64,000 nucleotides of DNA from Nymphaea colorata (GCF_008831285.2 NC_045151.1:7889682-7953681); one strand, 5' to 3'; positions 49,301 to 61,019 are shown, counted from the first letter of the stretch. Made by a program: numbers and translations. The notes: generated by a model not told the origin, from the sequence alone.

Positions 49301-50115
49301 AGATGATGATTGGAGGCAAGCATTTACATAGGAGAAGTTGGCTCATTCAATGCAAAAGTGCGGAGGAAAAACTGGAGAACTCATAAATGAATTGAATTGG
49401 ACAAGGCAAGCTTAATACACAAGAAGGGGTTCAATGCTTATATAACAAAATGGGAGAAGTGACGGTAAGATCTAGCCATTGGCTAGCTCAAACAGCTAGA
49501 AGACTAGCCAACTAGTTGCTGCAGCAAAAAAAAAAAGGAATAAAAAGATGAAATTGTAAGAAAAGTAAAAAACTATTGTAAGGAAAGTAAAAAACTATGG
49601 AACATAAAAAATGAAAATTAACTCATTCTAACTAATCCAAAAACTATGTACGTTTAAAGACTATAGTATATGTATATAATTGATCTATTGATATCACTTA
49701 TTAAAAATGTCTTAACAGCTTGGTACTGCATCGTCCTTGCTTCTTGCTTTCTGGATGCTCTAAATATTTGAAGTGACCACTTCTTGATTCTAGTTCCATG
49801 ATTGCTTCCAATGTTGGCACACAACATTTGGACACTTTGGTTATTTTGTACATCTGCACATAGCTTTAATTTGGTCTCGATGGAAATCATTTTATCTTAT
49901 ATTGAGCCTCCTCATTACCTATGTCTTGTAATGAAAATGTAGGTTCAAGTTTTGTCATTTCATTGGCCAGCTTGTCTTCAATTCTTCTGTTAACATTCAG
50001 ACTGTTTATACATTATTTGAATGTGTTTCCTTCATTTGGTTTATGGCAGGAATTCCTATGACTTGTATAATGTCTCACTGTAAGGGTTTCTTTTTTTTCT
50101 TTCCTTTCACTACAG
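46384..50115. other. Intergenic DNA, no supported gene
   Basis: I searched both strands for upstream UTP25 exons and other conserved motifs without success. A GC-richer stretch at 46920-47200 includes a TATAAAAAG at 47173-47181 and short ORFs on both strands, which could be an unidentified first exon or promoter, but nothing confirms it. Repeated GAGATCCATGAAT-type words occur at 47340-47480. Confidence 0.45.
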
Positions 50116-51163
50116 GTATACGGAAGAGAGTGATAAATGTCGTTCAAGGCTTTGGTTTTTTGAAGGGAACAGAAAAATCATGCTGTATACTGAGCGTGCT
50201 CATTTTTACTTTAGATACAAGGTTTCCGCTGCTCTTCCATTAAGTGATATGCTGTTAAGAATTTATTCCCAGGCATCAATTTTTTGCTTCTGCTCAGAAT
50301 TTAGAAACTTGACCTGATTCACCTGGACCCATGATTGACCCCTTTGAAGTTGGATGTCCAGCAGTTTTGCCATGGTAGGCACAGGTCCAATTTTGTGCAG
50401 ATCCAGTTTGTTGTTTAGAAATGTAACCTAAATTATGTTACGATGGTTGAGCTACATCAGTTTTGCTCCTAGCCGATGCCACAATTTATACCTGCTTATG
50501 AGCTTTCATTTTCAACAGCATTCATTTCTTTTTTCAGTTACTTCGCGTGTGTGCAGTATATAGATCTTAACAGGAGTTTTAGATGGATTGATCATCTCAT
50601 GATCTTTTTGTGTTTCATCCCTGAATCACAGATTAGAGGTGTCAAGAAGTTAATCATTTATTCTCGTCCAGAAAGGAAAGAATTTTATCCTGAGGTACTT
50701 CATTGCCCATAATTTTTTGAACTTTTCTTGCTAATACAGAAAGGGAGCCCATGTTTCCTTCTTGAGTTCCAAGCATCTAGGACTCGAGCCAGGCTGGTTT
50801 GCAAGGTCCTAGCAATCTCCTCCAAGGAATATTGGGGCTTCTAGGCATGATTCAAGTGATTTTTAAATTATAGTGCCTAACTTCTGAGTAAGGACATGAT
50901 TCACCTTTTTTTGTCAATCTCTAGATAGTAAATAAGCTTGGAGAAGTTGACAATGGAAGCTGCCTAGTGCTATTCTCACGCTTTGACAGTTACAAGGTTC
51001 TTGCATCTTTTCATTTCACCCATGCTTATTTTGTTCTGTCTCTTCTAGTTTGATTCTTTTGCTGAATGAAACCATCAAAACTTTTCAGCTGGAGAGAATT
51101 GTGGGAACACCTGCATCCAAGAAGATGGTGTCCTCCATGAAGAACACCTTTGTCTTCTCTTAG
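50116..51163 (+). pseudogene. UTP25 / DEF C-terminal exons only
   Basis: Exons 50116-50221, 50632-50694, 50925-50996 and 51089-51163 join in frame and end in TAG, giving about 104 residues. Recognised words are WFFEGNRKIMLYTERAHFYF, IRGVKKLIIYS, PERKEFYPE, LVLFSRFD and LERIVGTPASKKM. They match the C-terminal part of UTP25 (digestive organ expansion factor), a nucleolar factor of the small-subunit processome that interacts with U3 snoRNP components. All splice sites are GT-AG and the sequence has no stop, so it looks under constraint or only recently released. The helicase-like body (normally about 600 residues upstream) was not found in the 5.3 kb before it. It may therefore be a truncated duplicate, or a real gene whose 5' exons I missed. 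Confidence 0.75.
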
Positions 51164-51378
51164 CAGTTCAGTTCTTGTTGGCTGTATGAAAAGAAACCTG
51201 TCGTCTCCCAGTAACATTTTTGTTCTCATGCGGCATGAAAGTGTGGTCTTTTTTGTACTTTAATTTATTGGATGCCCAATTTAGAGTGAACTTATTTTAA
51301 TGTGAGTAGATAGTCCCTGTGATTATTAATGCATTCATAGCCCAAAGTCTTGATGCAGGTCGGTCATCATATAAAACA

Positions 51379-51416
<38 letters not shown>

Positions 51417-52274
51417 CCCACCTTGCTAGTGTGTATGACGACAGGCATGGAGATAAAACTGTCAAATTGTTTTGCATGGGCAACGAAAGCGTATTGGTAG
51501 GTGGTTTGCATTGTTGAAAAAAGGTGGTATATGTCATCTAACACAATGGGCTGGTTTGTCCAATTTTGTAAGGCGAGGTTTCTTCTGCAGTGCATTGATC
51601 ACAGGTTTGTGATTTAATGAATTTTTGTGTAGCTATGTTGTAGCAACAATGCTTAAGAAAAGAAATGTTTGGCCGTTTGCCTGTCATGTTTCCTTCATTG
51701 GTAGAACCTTAAATATGGAAATTGACAGTACTGGTATATACTCTCTCTCTCTCTCTCTCTTCGCACACACACTGGTCCTTGATGAAATCAGGACTGAGTT
51801 AGCATGTGCCAGTTTGCCTGTTGATGTTATGGACTAAATGAATTGTGTCTCACAGGAGCCCTTGATGGGCTTTGCCTCTGAATCTACCAGCCCTTTAGGT
51901 GGCTTCATGGACGGGTTCTCGGTTTATTCTTTTGCTTTGATGATCTGCATCTGCTTGGAATTTGCTTATTGCTTCACACCAACCTGAACGTCAATGGCTA
52001 TGCTAAATTGCTAATGAAATATTATCGTCTCGTTTGCTTCCCATTTTCCTTCCGTTTTCATTTTTTTTTTATCATGGCCTGATTACCAAGGAAAGAAAAA
52101 GAAGTCTAAAATGAGAGATTCCAAAGAAAAATCACCAGTGGCAACAGTAAATACTCAAGGTCCTCACTAAGTGCACAAGCTATTAAGTCATTTAACTAGG
52201 TTTTCATCGTTTAGGAGTGTGACAGGCCTGGTCTCGTAGTATGACTCTGATTCGTACTTTTGCTTTTTATTGGA
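51164..52274. other. 3' flank of the UTP25 exons, with CT microsatellites
   Basis: (CT)n tracts lie at 51377-51414 and 51741-51760. Small ORFs overlapping them are low complexity. No gene was seen. Confidence 0.6.
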
Positions 52275-52605
52275 AAAACTAGAGGCGGGCATGGGGCCTA
52301 GTTATTAAGTAAAACTAGAGGCGGGCATCGGGCTTAGTTATTAAGTAAAACTAGAGGCGGACATCGGGGGCTGGCCCGGGCCTGGGCCCGACCGGGCCCG
52401 GCCTGGTTATAATAAAAATAATAATTTTTAAATTATAAAATAATTTTTTAAATATAAAACATATTTGTTAGTAATAAATATATATTATTAAAATAAAAAA
52501 ATTAGAAAAAAAATTAATCCTTAACGGGTCGGATCAGGCCGGGCCGGGCTGACTCGGGCCCCACCGGCAGCCCGGCCCAAGGCCCAGCCCCAACTAAAAC
52601 CGTCA
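52275..52605. mobile_element. GC-rich short element with triplicated left end
   Basis: Two complete 36-bp units at 52275-52310 and 52311-52346 (AAAACTAGAGGCGGGCAT...ATTAAGT) are followed by the element body from 52347. The body starts with the same AAAACTAGAGGCGGACAT and then becomes GGCCCGGGCC-rich, AT-rich in the middle and GGCC-rich again to about 52600. The architecture matches 34368-34628. The right end (GCCCAGCCCCAACTAAAA) is a degraded complement of the left. No clean target duplication was found. Confidence 0.7.
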
Positions 52606-53239
52606 TATTTTCTTTCTCAAACAATTTGGAGCAAAGTACGTAATTTATTGTTTGTTCTCTGAGGAGACTGGTAAACGCGTCTAGGGTAAACCAATGTTGG
52701 ACTCTGATTTTGCTTTTTTGAGGAAGTGTTTGATACTTTGACAGGGGAACGTATATTCTTTGTGATATATTTCAGAAGAACTCATTATAGACCAACTTAG
52801 TAGGTTTTCCAGTTTGGTCCCTGCTGGCCAATTTCTATTTGAATCTATGTTGTTTTCATGTTGAAGAAACTAAAAAGTTCAATGCTTGGCCTACTAAAAC
52901 AAAGCTTGATATGAAGCGGAGCACACATTAGGACTACTGGATTAAGAATTTCTTCCTTTTGCATTTTGCGGAACCTAAAGTGAAGTTTTGTTGAATACAA
53001 GGGAGCTTACCATATTACTACAATTTTTGGCTACTTCAAAATTGAGTTTTATGATTTTTATCTGATTGTATGCACCATCTTTTTTGAAAAAAATATTGGA
53101 TATAATCTTCGTGTATCATTTGAATAACACATAAATGTTCTCTACATCAGGTGTCAGTAAGGCATATAAACTTCATCTAAATTATGTGTGACCACTCATA
53201 ACAAAATGACGTCTTACAAAAATAAAACTAAAGCTAGGT
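52606..53239. other. Non-coding DNA beside the copia relic
   Basis: AT-rich, no recognisable protein motif. It may include the 3' end or LTR of the minus-strand copia relic that follows, but no LTR signature was seen. Confidence 0.4.
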
Positions 53240-54235
53240 AACGTATGTATTAATAATCTACTTCAATGTATGTTGCTTTATCGCAAATCATCATCATTAG
53301 AGTTGAAAACTTTATGTGGATCCTTCAGAACTTGTTTTGGCAGCTGTTTGAGTCATTGCTCTATATTTAGATTCAATAGTTGATCAGGCTATAGTAGGTT
53401 GTTTTTAACTTTCCTATGTAGGCTCCATCCCATACACAAAGAATTTGGTGGTGGACTTTTACTCATTAATGGTGTATGTGTCCATATTAAAGCATGCAAC
53501 TATAACAAGGCGTGAGCATTATCTTGCTCATAGTCAAACAAATAATATATATTTTTCTTGCAATTACTTATAGAAGTTTACCAACAAATAATCTACAAAT
53601 TTTGCTATCAACTAGTTCTGCTTGCTCATCATATATATGAAGTTTATGGTCCTTAAGAATGTTAATTGGTGTAGCTCCTAACGATCGTGTTTCTTCTAAC
53701 AAATCAAACACATACTTTTTTTTTTAGATAAAACTAACCCTTCACTACTTTTGGCCATCACAATATATACTTGAGGGAACCAAGATGTTAGCAACAAAGT
53801 ACTTCTGAATATGGACTTCGTTACATGTATCATTCGCACAACTCCTTGAGAGAATAATGTCATCCACATAACATAATCACAAAATTGGTAAAGGTGATCT
53901 TAAAATGCTGAGTAGTTTAATGTTGATCTGTTGAAACTAAAAGCATATATGATTTCACACAAAGTTTGAAACCATGCACACAGCTTTTGCTTGAAGACAT
54001 AGACTGTCTTGTGTAATTTGCACACTTTGGTGCACTCCTCCTCAAACCCCAACAGTTGCTGCATATAAAGTTAGGGAAAATGCTATATGAGACAGATATC
54101 TTCACATCTAACTGTTGAAGACTCCACCCACAATCAATAGTTGTAGATATAACAAGTAGAATATTTCCAATTCGAACTAATAAAACAAATTTCTTAAAGA
54201 AGTTAACATTATATATGTTTTTATTCCTTAACCAC
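53240..54235 (-). pseudogene. Ty1/copia pol relic (RT and RNase H)
   Basis: On the minus strand, in changing frames, I read CGWSLQQLDVK (RT core), a KSLYGLKQ-like stretch degraded to TVYVFKQK, YVFDLLEETRSLGA, a KLHIYDEQAELVDSK stretch followed by LFVGKLL, TIESKYRAMTQTAAK (RNase H) and ATYIEVDY. The order is correct for copia pol. A base missing from the A-run at 53716-53725 and several stops show that it is dead. It ends abruptly on the right at the LTR starting at 54241. Confidence 0.82.
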
Positions 54236-54240
54236 CAACC

Positions 54241-54543
54241 TGTTAACAAAAATACCAAGAAGACTCTCAAAGTAAATTATTTGGGAGAAGAAAAGTCATG
54301 TCTCTTGAAGGATGAAAAGTCATGTCTATTAGGAGATGAAATGTCATGTCCATATCTCTTGAAAAATGAAATGTCATGTCTCTTAAGAATTAGAGACCCC
54401 TTATGTATCTCATCCATATAAATGAACATGTCTACCAAATGAATGGAAGTAAAAAATGATAGAGCAGTGGACGTAAACTTATTGGCTAAACCATTTTAAA
54501 AATTCATGTCCATTTAATTATTTTTTCCTTTTGATTTCTAACA
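54241..54543 (+). mobile_element. Ty1/copia 5' LTR, 303 bp
   Basis: It starts TGTTAACA and ends TCTAACA, giving the TGTTA...TAACA inverted ends of an LTR. It contains four copies of a GAAAAGTCATGTCT-like word at about 23-30 bp spacing (54291-54381), in the U3 position, and a TATAAA at 54417-54422. The primer-binding site TGGCATTAGAGCC follows directly at 54544, one of the forms complementary to initiator Met tRNA. No second LTR is present. Confidence 0.82.
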
Positions 54544-55419
54544 TGGCATTAGAGCCAATGGTCCTTGTTAGTGCTACCACTAGATCCTAAGGATTACATC
54601 TTGTGTTGCGGTTTTTCATTATCATGGCAAATCAAGAAGCATCATCAAATACGGGAGTCAACTCTGATATGTGTACGAATTTTCTTGTTTCTCCTCTTTA
54701 GTATCCAAGCAATTTACAACATTTCCTCACCATCAAGTTAAATGCTTAAAATTATCTTATTTGGGAATCTCAATTCACCTCAATCTTGATCTCATTTGAT
54801 GTTATGGGGTATATTGATGGAAGCAAACTTGCTCCGTCAATGTTTAGATATGGAACAACTGAAATTAGTCTAGAATATATTGAATGACTGAGAAATGATC
54901 AATTGCTTTTGAATTGGATTAAGTCATCTCTATCTGAATCAATACATATCCAAATTATTAGTTTAAAAACCTGTGTAGAGGTTTGGGGTGCTCTTAAGCA
55001 GTCCTATGCTGCTCAATTTAGGGCTCGAATAATGCAATTAAAATTACAGTTTCAAGATTTGAAAAAAGAGTAGTTCTATGGATGTTTATATTACCAAAGC
55101 AAAAGCTATTGCTCATCAACTAGCCATTGCATTCAAACCTGTTGATGAAGATGATTTTGTTCTTCAAATTCTTAGAGGATTGCCAAGTGAATATATTGCT
55201 TTTAAAGTTAGTATGGAAACTCAAAAGGACCCTATCTCTTTGAATAAACTTCATGGGCTTCTTCTCATACAAGAAGCCAACTTAAAAGAAGATGATTATC
55301 AAACTTTTGAATCTATTATGCCTACTACGAATATTGTCTCAAAACAAGTTTACAACAAAGCAACTGTAGAGGTCTGTTTTCCAATTATGTTCTTTGGCTT
55401 CATGTTCAAGTGGTCATGA
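54544..55419 (+). pseudogene. Copia gag, broken
   Basis: ATG at 54624 opens a gag of the UBN2/DUF4219 type, with QHFLTIKLNA, VWGALKQSYAAQ and IMQLKLQFQDLKK, then IAFKPVDEDDFVLQILRGLP and LHGLLLIQEANL in the ORF beginning at 55078. TAG, TAA, TGA and TAG stops interrupt the first part, and a frameshift near 55070 joins the two. The element stops at about 55370-55400, where the gypsy LTR remnant begins. pol is therefore lost. Confidence 0.85.
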
Positions 55420-55619
55420 ATTTGACTTGGATATAGAAATTTGTCTTGGGTCTAGGGTAGAAATTTGAATTTGCGTATGAATTTAGAAGTCTGTTTTGAG
55501 TTGGGCTTGGGCTCATGTCCAAATTTAGATATAAATCATTGTAAAAATGATTGAAATAACTGAGAATCTTGTTTAAGTAAAATGGAATATACTTTTTAGA
55601 AAAATTTGGGGTGATAACA
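55400..55619 (-). mobile_element. Truncated gypsy 3' LTR (element A)
   Basis: On the minus strand the LTR starts with TGTTATCACCCC at 55619, immediately after the polypurine tract. It is cut off near 55400 by the junction with the copia gag. Only about 220 bp of U3 remain, with weak similarity to the U3 of the full LTR at 61019. Confidence 0.65.
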
Positions 55620-56062
55620 AATGCCCCTCTTTGTTACTAAGCTAGTGCACCCCACGCTTAGTGGCAAAGATAAGCACCTTAGGGTTTTCAATAAAAAATA
55701 TGTTTGGAGTGGCATTTCAAGTTTAACGCATTTCCTAAATGGGCTATTTGAGCTTGTTACAGTTTTAACCCTTTACCAGCACAAGTTTGGCAAGATTGAG
55801 TTCATGTTTGACCCTTAATTGAGCAGGCTGCTTTAGCTTGCATCGCAGGTTAACCCCTCACCTGCATGGGTTGCTCTTGGGTTGCGTTGCAGGCTTAACC
55901 CCTTACCTGCATGAGTTTGCTCTCAAGTTTTCTGTAACAATAATAAAAAAATGTCCTACTGTAATCATTATTTTTTACAACTGAAGAAAATTCAAATAGA
56001 TAATAGATCAAATGTGGAGAACACAAGTATTTATTATCGATTGAAAGGTGGATACAGGAGGA
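55620..56062 (-). other. Gypsy A 3' untranslated region and polypurine tract
   Basis: The minus-strand AACAAAGAGGGGCAT (55621-55635) is the polypurine tract priming plus-strand synthesis. Between it and the pol stop lie imperfect ~50-bp tandem repeats built on GCAGG(T/C)TTAACCCCTTACCTGCATG (seen on the + strand at 55740-55920). The same arrangement occurs in element B at 61100-61310. Confidence 0.7.
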
Positions 56063-57935
56063 CTAAGTATCAATTTTTTTTGAGGTAAAGAGCATTAATA
56101 TGATCGGTAAGTTTCACCCCATCAGCATCAATCAACCGATATGAGTTACGGGGCAAGACTTCATTAACAATGTATGGGCCTTCTCAGTTCGATGCCCACT
56201 TGCCACAAGGTCGTTCTCTAAGGTATGCCATAGATTGTATGACCAAGTCATTCACTTTGAAATGTCTCTCAATAATTAACTTGACAAATTGTCTAGCCAC
56301 TCTTTAGCGATAGGCTTAGCGTGCTCAGCCGCTTTTAGCCTCGTTTCATCTAACAAATCGAACTGCATTAGTTTCTTCTACTGATATTGATCTAGAAGAA
56401 GTTCTATAAGAGAAGTAAACTTCAAAGCAGGTTTTAATACATACAATGGTAGAACCACTTCCATTCTGTAGACTAGCTTTGTTGGGGTAGCATTTGTTGG
56501 AGTTTTCATAATGGTGTGATATGCCCATAAGATGTTGTGCATCTTTTCGTGCCAATCTCTTCCAGTTTCCACTGTCCACTCCAAGATGCAGATCAAGATA
56601 TTCTTGGTGGCTTTTGTTTGTCCATTACCTTCGGGGTAATAAGGAGTTGAAAAATGATGCACGATATGGTATTTGTTGCATAATTGTCTCATCTTTTTAT
56701 TTTTGAAATGAGTCATGTTATCAGATACTATATCATGTAAGACTTCAAATCTACCTAGAACATTCTTGTGAATGAAGGATACTACATGATGTTGTTCTAC
56801 TATTATGAGTGTGATAACTTCTACCCATTTAAAAAAATAATTTGTTGTAGAGAAGAAATACTTATGACCGTTAGAAGTTGCAAGGGGTATTGGTATGATA
56901 CGTCAAATGCCTTCATTGAAAATGGCCAAGGGGATGTTATAGAATGCAAGTGAGAGGCTAGTGCATGAATTATTAGAGCATGCAGCTGACATTCTTTACA
57001 TCTTTTAACAAATTAGTAACAAATTTTTGGTATAGTAGGCCAATAATATCCTACACGAACTATTTGGTTGGTAAGGGTTTGGTATCCAACATGGCTTTCA
57101 TAGTCTCCTGGATGTGATTATTTGACGATTTCCTTTGTCTCATCCTCGTCAAGACACTGAGAGTATTTGATACTAAATCCTTGTTTGTGTAGCACTCCTG
57201 CAATAATAGAGTACCTTGCTGACATACGTTGAATTGTCTTTTTCTTTTAGGAGGGAATCCTCCACTATCAATGTAACTTTTGATAACATGATAACAAGGC
57301 GTATTCTTCCTTTGGATATAATGAACATGTTTCATTATTTCAAAAGTGGGATGCTCTAATTTTTCAATCTCAAAAGAATGGATTTGTTCGTTAGTTCGAA
57401 AGTAAATAGTGGATCCTAAGCTCGTGAGGTCATCCACAATAGGGTTGCCATCTCTTTTTATGTGAACCAATTGTACTTCGTCAAACTGACAGATTAAGTC
57501 GGTGTCGATCTCTTGATATGACATCAATTTTTCATCTTTGACACGCCATTCTCCATTCACTTGGTTGATGGTAAGCTAAGAGTCACCAAAGGTACACACT
57601 CTTTTTACTTAAAAACTTAACAAAGAATGAAGTCCTTGTACGAAGGCTTTATATTCAGCCAAGTTATGGCTGCATGAAAAGTTGAGTTTCAAATAGTATA
57701 GAATCATTTCATCTTTCAGAGTGATAAGCAAAATGTCTATACCTGCTCCCATCACACTTTTGGATTTGCAAAGAACATCTTCCTAAACGGGTAATTTTCA
57801 ATCTTAGCACGTGTTTATCAGGAAATTCATTATCTGTTCTGATTTCTTTGTATTGGGAGTTTACTAACTGATCCGCAATCGCTTGTCCAATGATTGACTT
57901 ATTGTACACATATTCAATGTTGTTTGCATCCCCAA
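56063..57935 (-). pseudogene. Gypsy (Tat-type) pol remnant A: RNase H and integrase
   Basis: On the minus strand, a stretch matching the second RNase H region of element B (KSIIGQAIADQLV) comes first, then GEWRVKDEKL, VQLVHIKRDGNPIVDDL, then a broken zinc-finger region and the integrase core (HFSTPYYPEGNGQTKATK, CILEWTVETGRDWHEKMHNI). It ends with a DADG...INAL.LKK C-terminus near 56063. Frames shift several times. The coding part starts abruptly at about 57930 at a GGATGCAA word that also occurs where element B reads GATGCAA, consistent with a deletion between short matching sequences that removed gag, protease and reverse transcriptase. Confidence 0.82.
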
Positions 57936-59027
57936 TTTTTTTTAGAGTGCCCCAGAAAAATGAGATTTTTATTTGAAAATAAAAGAGAAAGGGACTCGCC
58001 CGTCGGTACGAGGATCAACCGTTCCCGGAGCCTTTACCAGGGGTAATCAATCAAAGGGCTATGTTTATTATTAATGCATTTCATTTTGGCTTAAACAACT
58101 TTTCTATATGTGGTGTACAAGAATATTGGAAGTTTGATGTTTCAAACTTTTAAAAAGGTTCTTAAACAATTGCTTGAGAATGTGAAATATTTTGATGAAA
58201 ACTAGAGTTGAGAAATCTTTTAAATATCATTTGAAAAGCTTGAGGAATCACTTTGAAGTCATTTTAGTGTCATCTTAAGACTTTAAGTAGGATTGAGATT
58301 TTGCTCTAATTCGGTTACCACCTAGTTAGAGCTCCATCTCATCTTGCTTAAATTCTTTTAGACATGTGTTTGTGCTCATTTGTGATATTGAGTGGAAGTG
58401 AATGTATGGATGCATCAATCCTAAGATGATTGGAAGAAAAATGACTCATTCCTACCACAACATTCATCTAAGGCATTCATACCATAACATACATCTAAAA
58501 TTTTTGTTTTTATAGTTATTATATATAGGAAAGAAAAATTTTTGAAAATGGATTGGTATTGTAGACCATCAAGCATGAATCCAATATTGGGTCATTACTT
58601 GAGTTGTGGTCTTAATGAAGTCGGTAAATGAAAATGATCTTGGAAAAGAAAAATGTCCAAAAGAATTCAAAAGATGGATATTTGATTGTAAGAAAAATTA
58701 GAGAAGGAGAAAGAGAAAGAGATCTTGAAAATCATAAAATCAAATATTTAAAAGGAAGAAAGATATGCATTCGTACACACATACACATATACATATATAT
58801 GTATATCTATATATGTATAGATATATATATGTAAGTTTATGAAAATGAGGTTTGAATTTGAGTAAAGAAGGAAAATGAAGCTTTTAAAAGAAAGAGAGAA
58901 AGAGAAGGCGGTAGAAAAGATGCACATACATGTGTATATACTATCACATATACACATATATGGAAGATTGTAAAAACTTCATTGATTTGAATAAAAAGAA
59001 AGATTTTAGAGGAAAAGAAATGGAGAA

Positions 59028-59076
<49 letters not shown>

Positions 59077-59822
59077 AAATTTGTAGATGAAGACATTTGA
59101 CTTGAAAAGAGAAAAAGATTCTAGAGAGAGAACGTAAGAGATTCATATATATATAAATATGCATTCATATTGATACAGAAAATTTCAGATATGTAACCAT
59201 ATAAAGAGAATGATAAAGAGAATCATCATCTGCACATATATGTATATAACATGTTTATACATGTATGTCTTCATGAGTCTAAAGTTAAGTTAAATCATTC
59301 GACTTCAAGTTTGATATAGGCCGGAGGGGTGCTTGAACTCATACAAGAGCCTAAGCTAAGTCTCCGAAGCCGTATTAGAAAGGAATCTTTTGAAAATATT
59401 TTGGAAAACATAAAACATAGTTATTTTATTAGTTGCAAGGGAATATGTTTCTTCCACCGTTGGGTATGAAAGAAACTCAAACCACACGATAGGGTGCTCA
59501 CTAGGGTTTCTAATCGGTCGATTAAAAAGAAACTAATGCGAAATGATATGAAAATGCACTTTAACATGTATAAATTCGTGAAGGTTCTTCCTGGGTTGGA
59601 CAAGCCCCAACCTCAAAAATTAATCAACATAATAATAAAAAGAGAATCCCAAATCACACTCTCATTCTCACCATACATTCACATTTAAATAGAAAATTAA
59701 GCAAGCATGCATTGATAGCATATAGACAATATTCAAGGAAGGAAAGCACGAGAGAGAAAGAGAGAGGATGATAGGAAGAGAAAGATTCAACTAGAAGGGC
59801 ATAATATAACTATGAAAAGAAT

Positions 59823-60349
59823 GATCATCTCATCTTTCCATTCTCCCGGTCCACTTGGGCATAGCCTCTTGTCTCTAAGAAGAGATTGAGTGCTATCTCC
59901 TTTAGTCATGGGGAAATGAAGATGAGAAGAACATGAAAAATGAAAGAAAATATCATAGAAAGCATGATTTAAGCTTGAAATGAAAGATCATCTCATCTTT
60001 CCATGCTCCTGGTGCACTCGAACATAACTTCTTGTCTCTAAAATAGAGATTGAGTGTTATCTCCTTTGGCCATGGGAGATGAAAATGAGAATAACAGAAT
60101 AAAAAGAACAACAACCAAGCTATATTGAAGAAAGGGAAATAACAATAATAACAAGAACATATTAATGAAGAGAAAGAACAATAACTACAACAACACTATA
60201 ATCAAGAAAAGAAAGAACATGATTTAATCATGAAATGGAAGATCATTTCATCTTCTTATGCTCCCAGTACACTCGAGCATTATATCTTAACTCTAAAATA
60301 GAAAAAGAGAACCATCTCCTTTGGCCATGAGGAGATGAAAATGAGAGGG
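59823..60349 (-). repeat. Three imperfect ~110-bp repeats inside the LTR
   Basis: Copies begin at 59823, 59986 and 60241 with GATCAT(C/T)TCATCTT and end with CATG...GGAGATGAAAATGAGA-like words. Spacing is uneven (163 and 255 bp), and A/G-rich filler separates them. They lie downstream of the TATA box in the direction of LTR transcription. Confidence 0.8.
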
Positions 60350-60674
60350 AAGAAAATAAAGAATGGAGTGAGGTTTGGATTACATACCTCAAAATGAGAA
60401 AAACTTAGAGAAAATGAACACCTTTGCTTGAAAATCCCCTTGAGTGAAGCTTCAAGATAATGCCTCCAAGAGGGTTGTAGCTTGCTCCAAGTTGGAGAGG
60501 AAAATGAGGACAGGAAGAGGGGGAGAGAGAGAGCTCAAGAGAAACTCTAAGTCTTCAAGTGAGAATACACTAGAGTTTCTCCCAATGGCCAATCTTGCTC
60601 AAGAGGGGGGAAGTGGGGGGTATTTATAGAGGATTTTGAAGCCAAAACCCAAAATTTAAATTTTTTTTGTAAAA

Positions 60675-60876
60675 GACTAAAATTGCCCTCTAAAAGGAGG
60701 TTTTGGACAAAAGAAATGGCAAATGAGACCTGCTTATAAAAAAAGACCAAAATTGCCCTCTAAAAGGAGGTTCTTTGTCAAAAGGGAGGGCAAATGGGTC
60801 TTGTCCCCCAAAAAGGCCAAAATCACTTTATAAAAGGAGGTTTTTTTTGTCAAAAGGAGGGGCAAATGAGTCTCAA
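60675..60876 (-). repeat. Three ~65-bp repeats upstream of the LTR TATA box
   Basis: Copies at about 60675, 60745 and 60814 share (GACC)AAAATTGCCCTCTAAAAGGAGGTT and a following GGCAAATG(A/G)G(A/T)C word. Read on the minus strand they lie just before TATAAATA, the place where LTR enhancers usually sit. Confidence 0.85.
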
Positions 60877-61019
60877 ATGCTTGATTTGGATTTGAACTTG
60901 GTTTTTTGGATCTAATTTGGAATTGGACTGTGGCTTTGGACCAATTTAGATCCAAAAATTGGGTTTTATGTTTTTAATAGAGGAGGGCATTCTTTTTGGA
61001 AAAAATTAGGGTGATTATA

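Larger units (their letters stand above)
57961..61019 (-). mobile_element. Large gypsy LTR, about 3.06 kb, shared by elements A and B
   Basis: On the minus strand it starts at 61019 right after element B's polypurine tract (TATAATCACCC; the expected TG is changed to TA) and ends in CA at 57961. The next minus-strand bases include TGGGGCACTCT...TTGGGGATG (57925-57957), which resembles a Tat-type primer-binding site. Inside are a TATAAATA box (60621-60628), three ~65-bp U3 repeats (60675-60876), three ~110-bp repeats downstream (59823-60349) and a (TA)n tract (59031-59073). It sits as the 3' LTR of B and, by position, the 5' LTR of A. The length is large, as in Tat/Ogre-type elements. Confidence 0.7.

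Noticed and set aside
52275-52382. 36-bp repeats as a CRISPR array
   Set aside because: The units abut directly with no spacers and lie at the end of a plant transposon.
58628-58957. ORFs in the AT-rich part of the gypsy LTR
   Set aside because: They are built from ATATAC microsatellite and A/G-rich filler, with overlapping frames on both strands.
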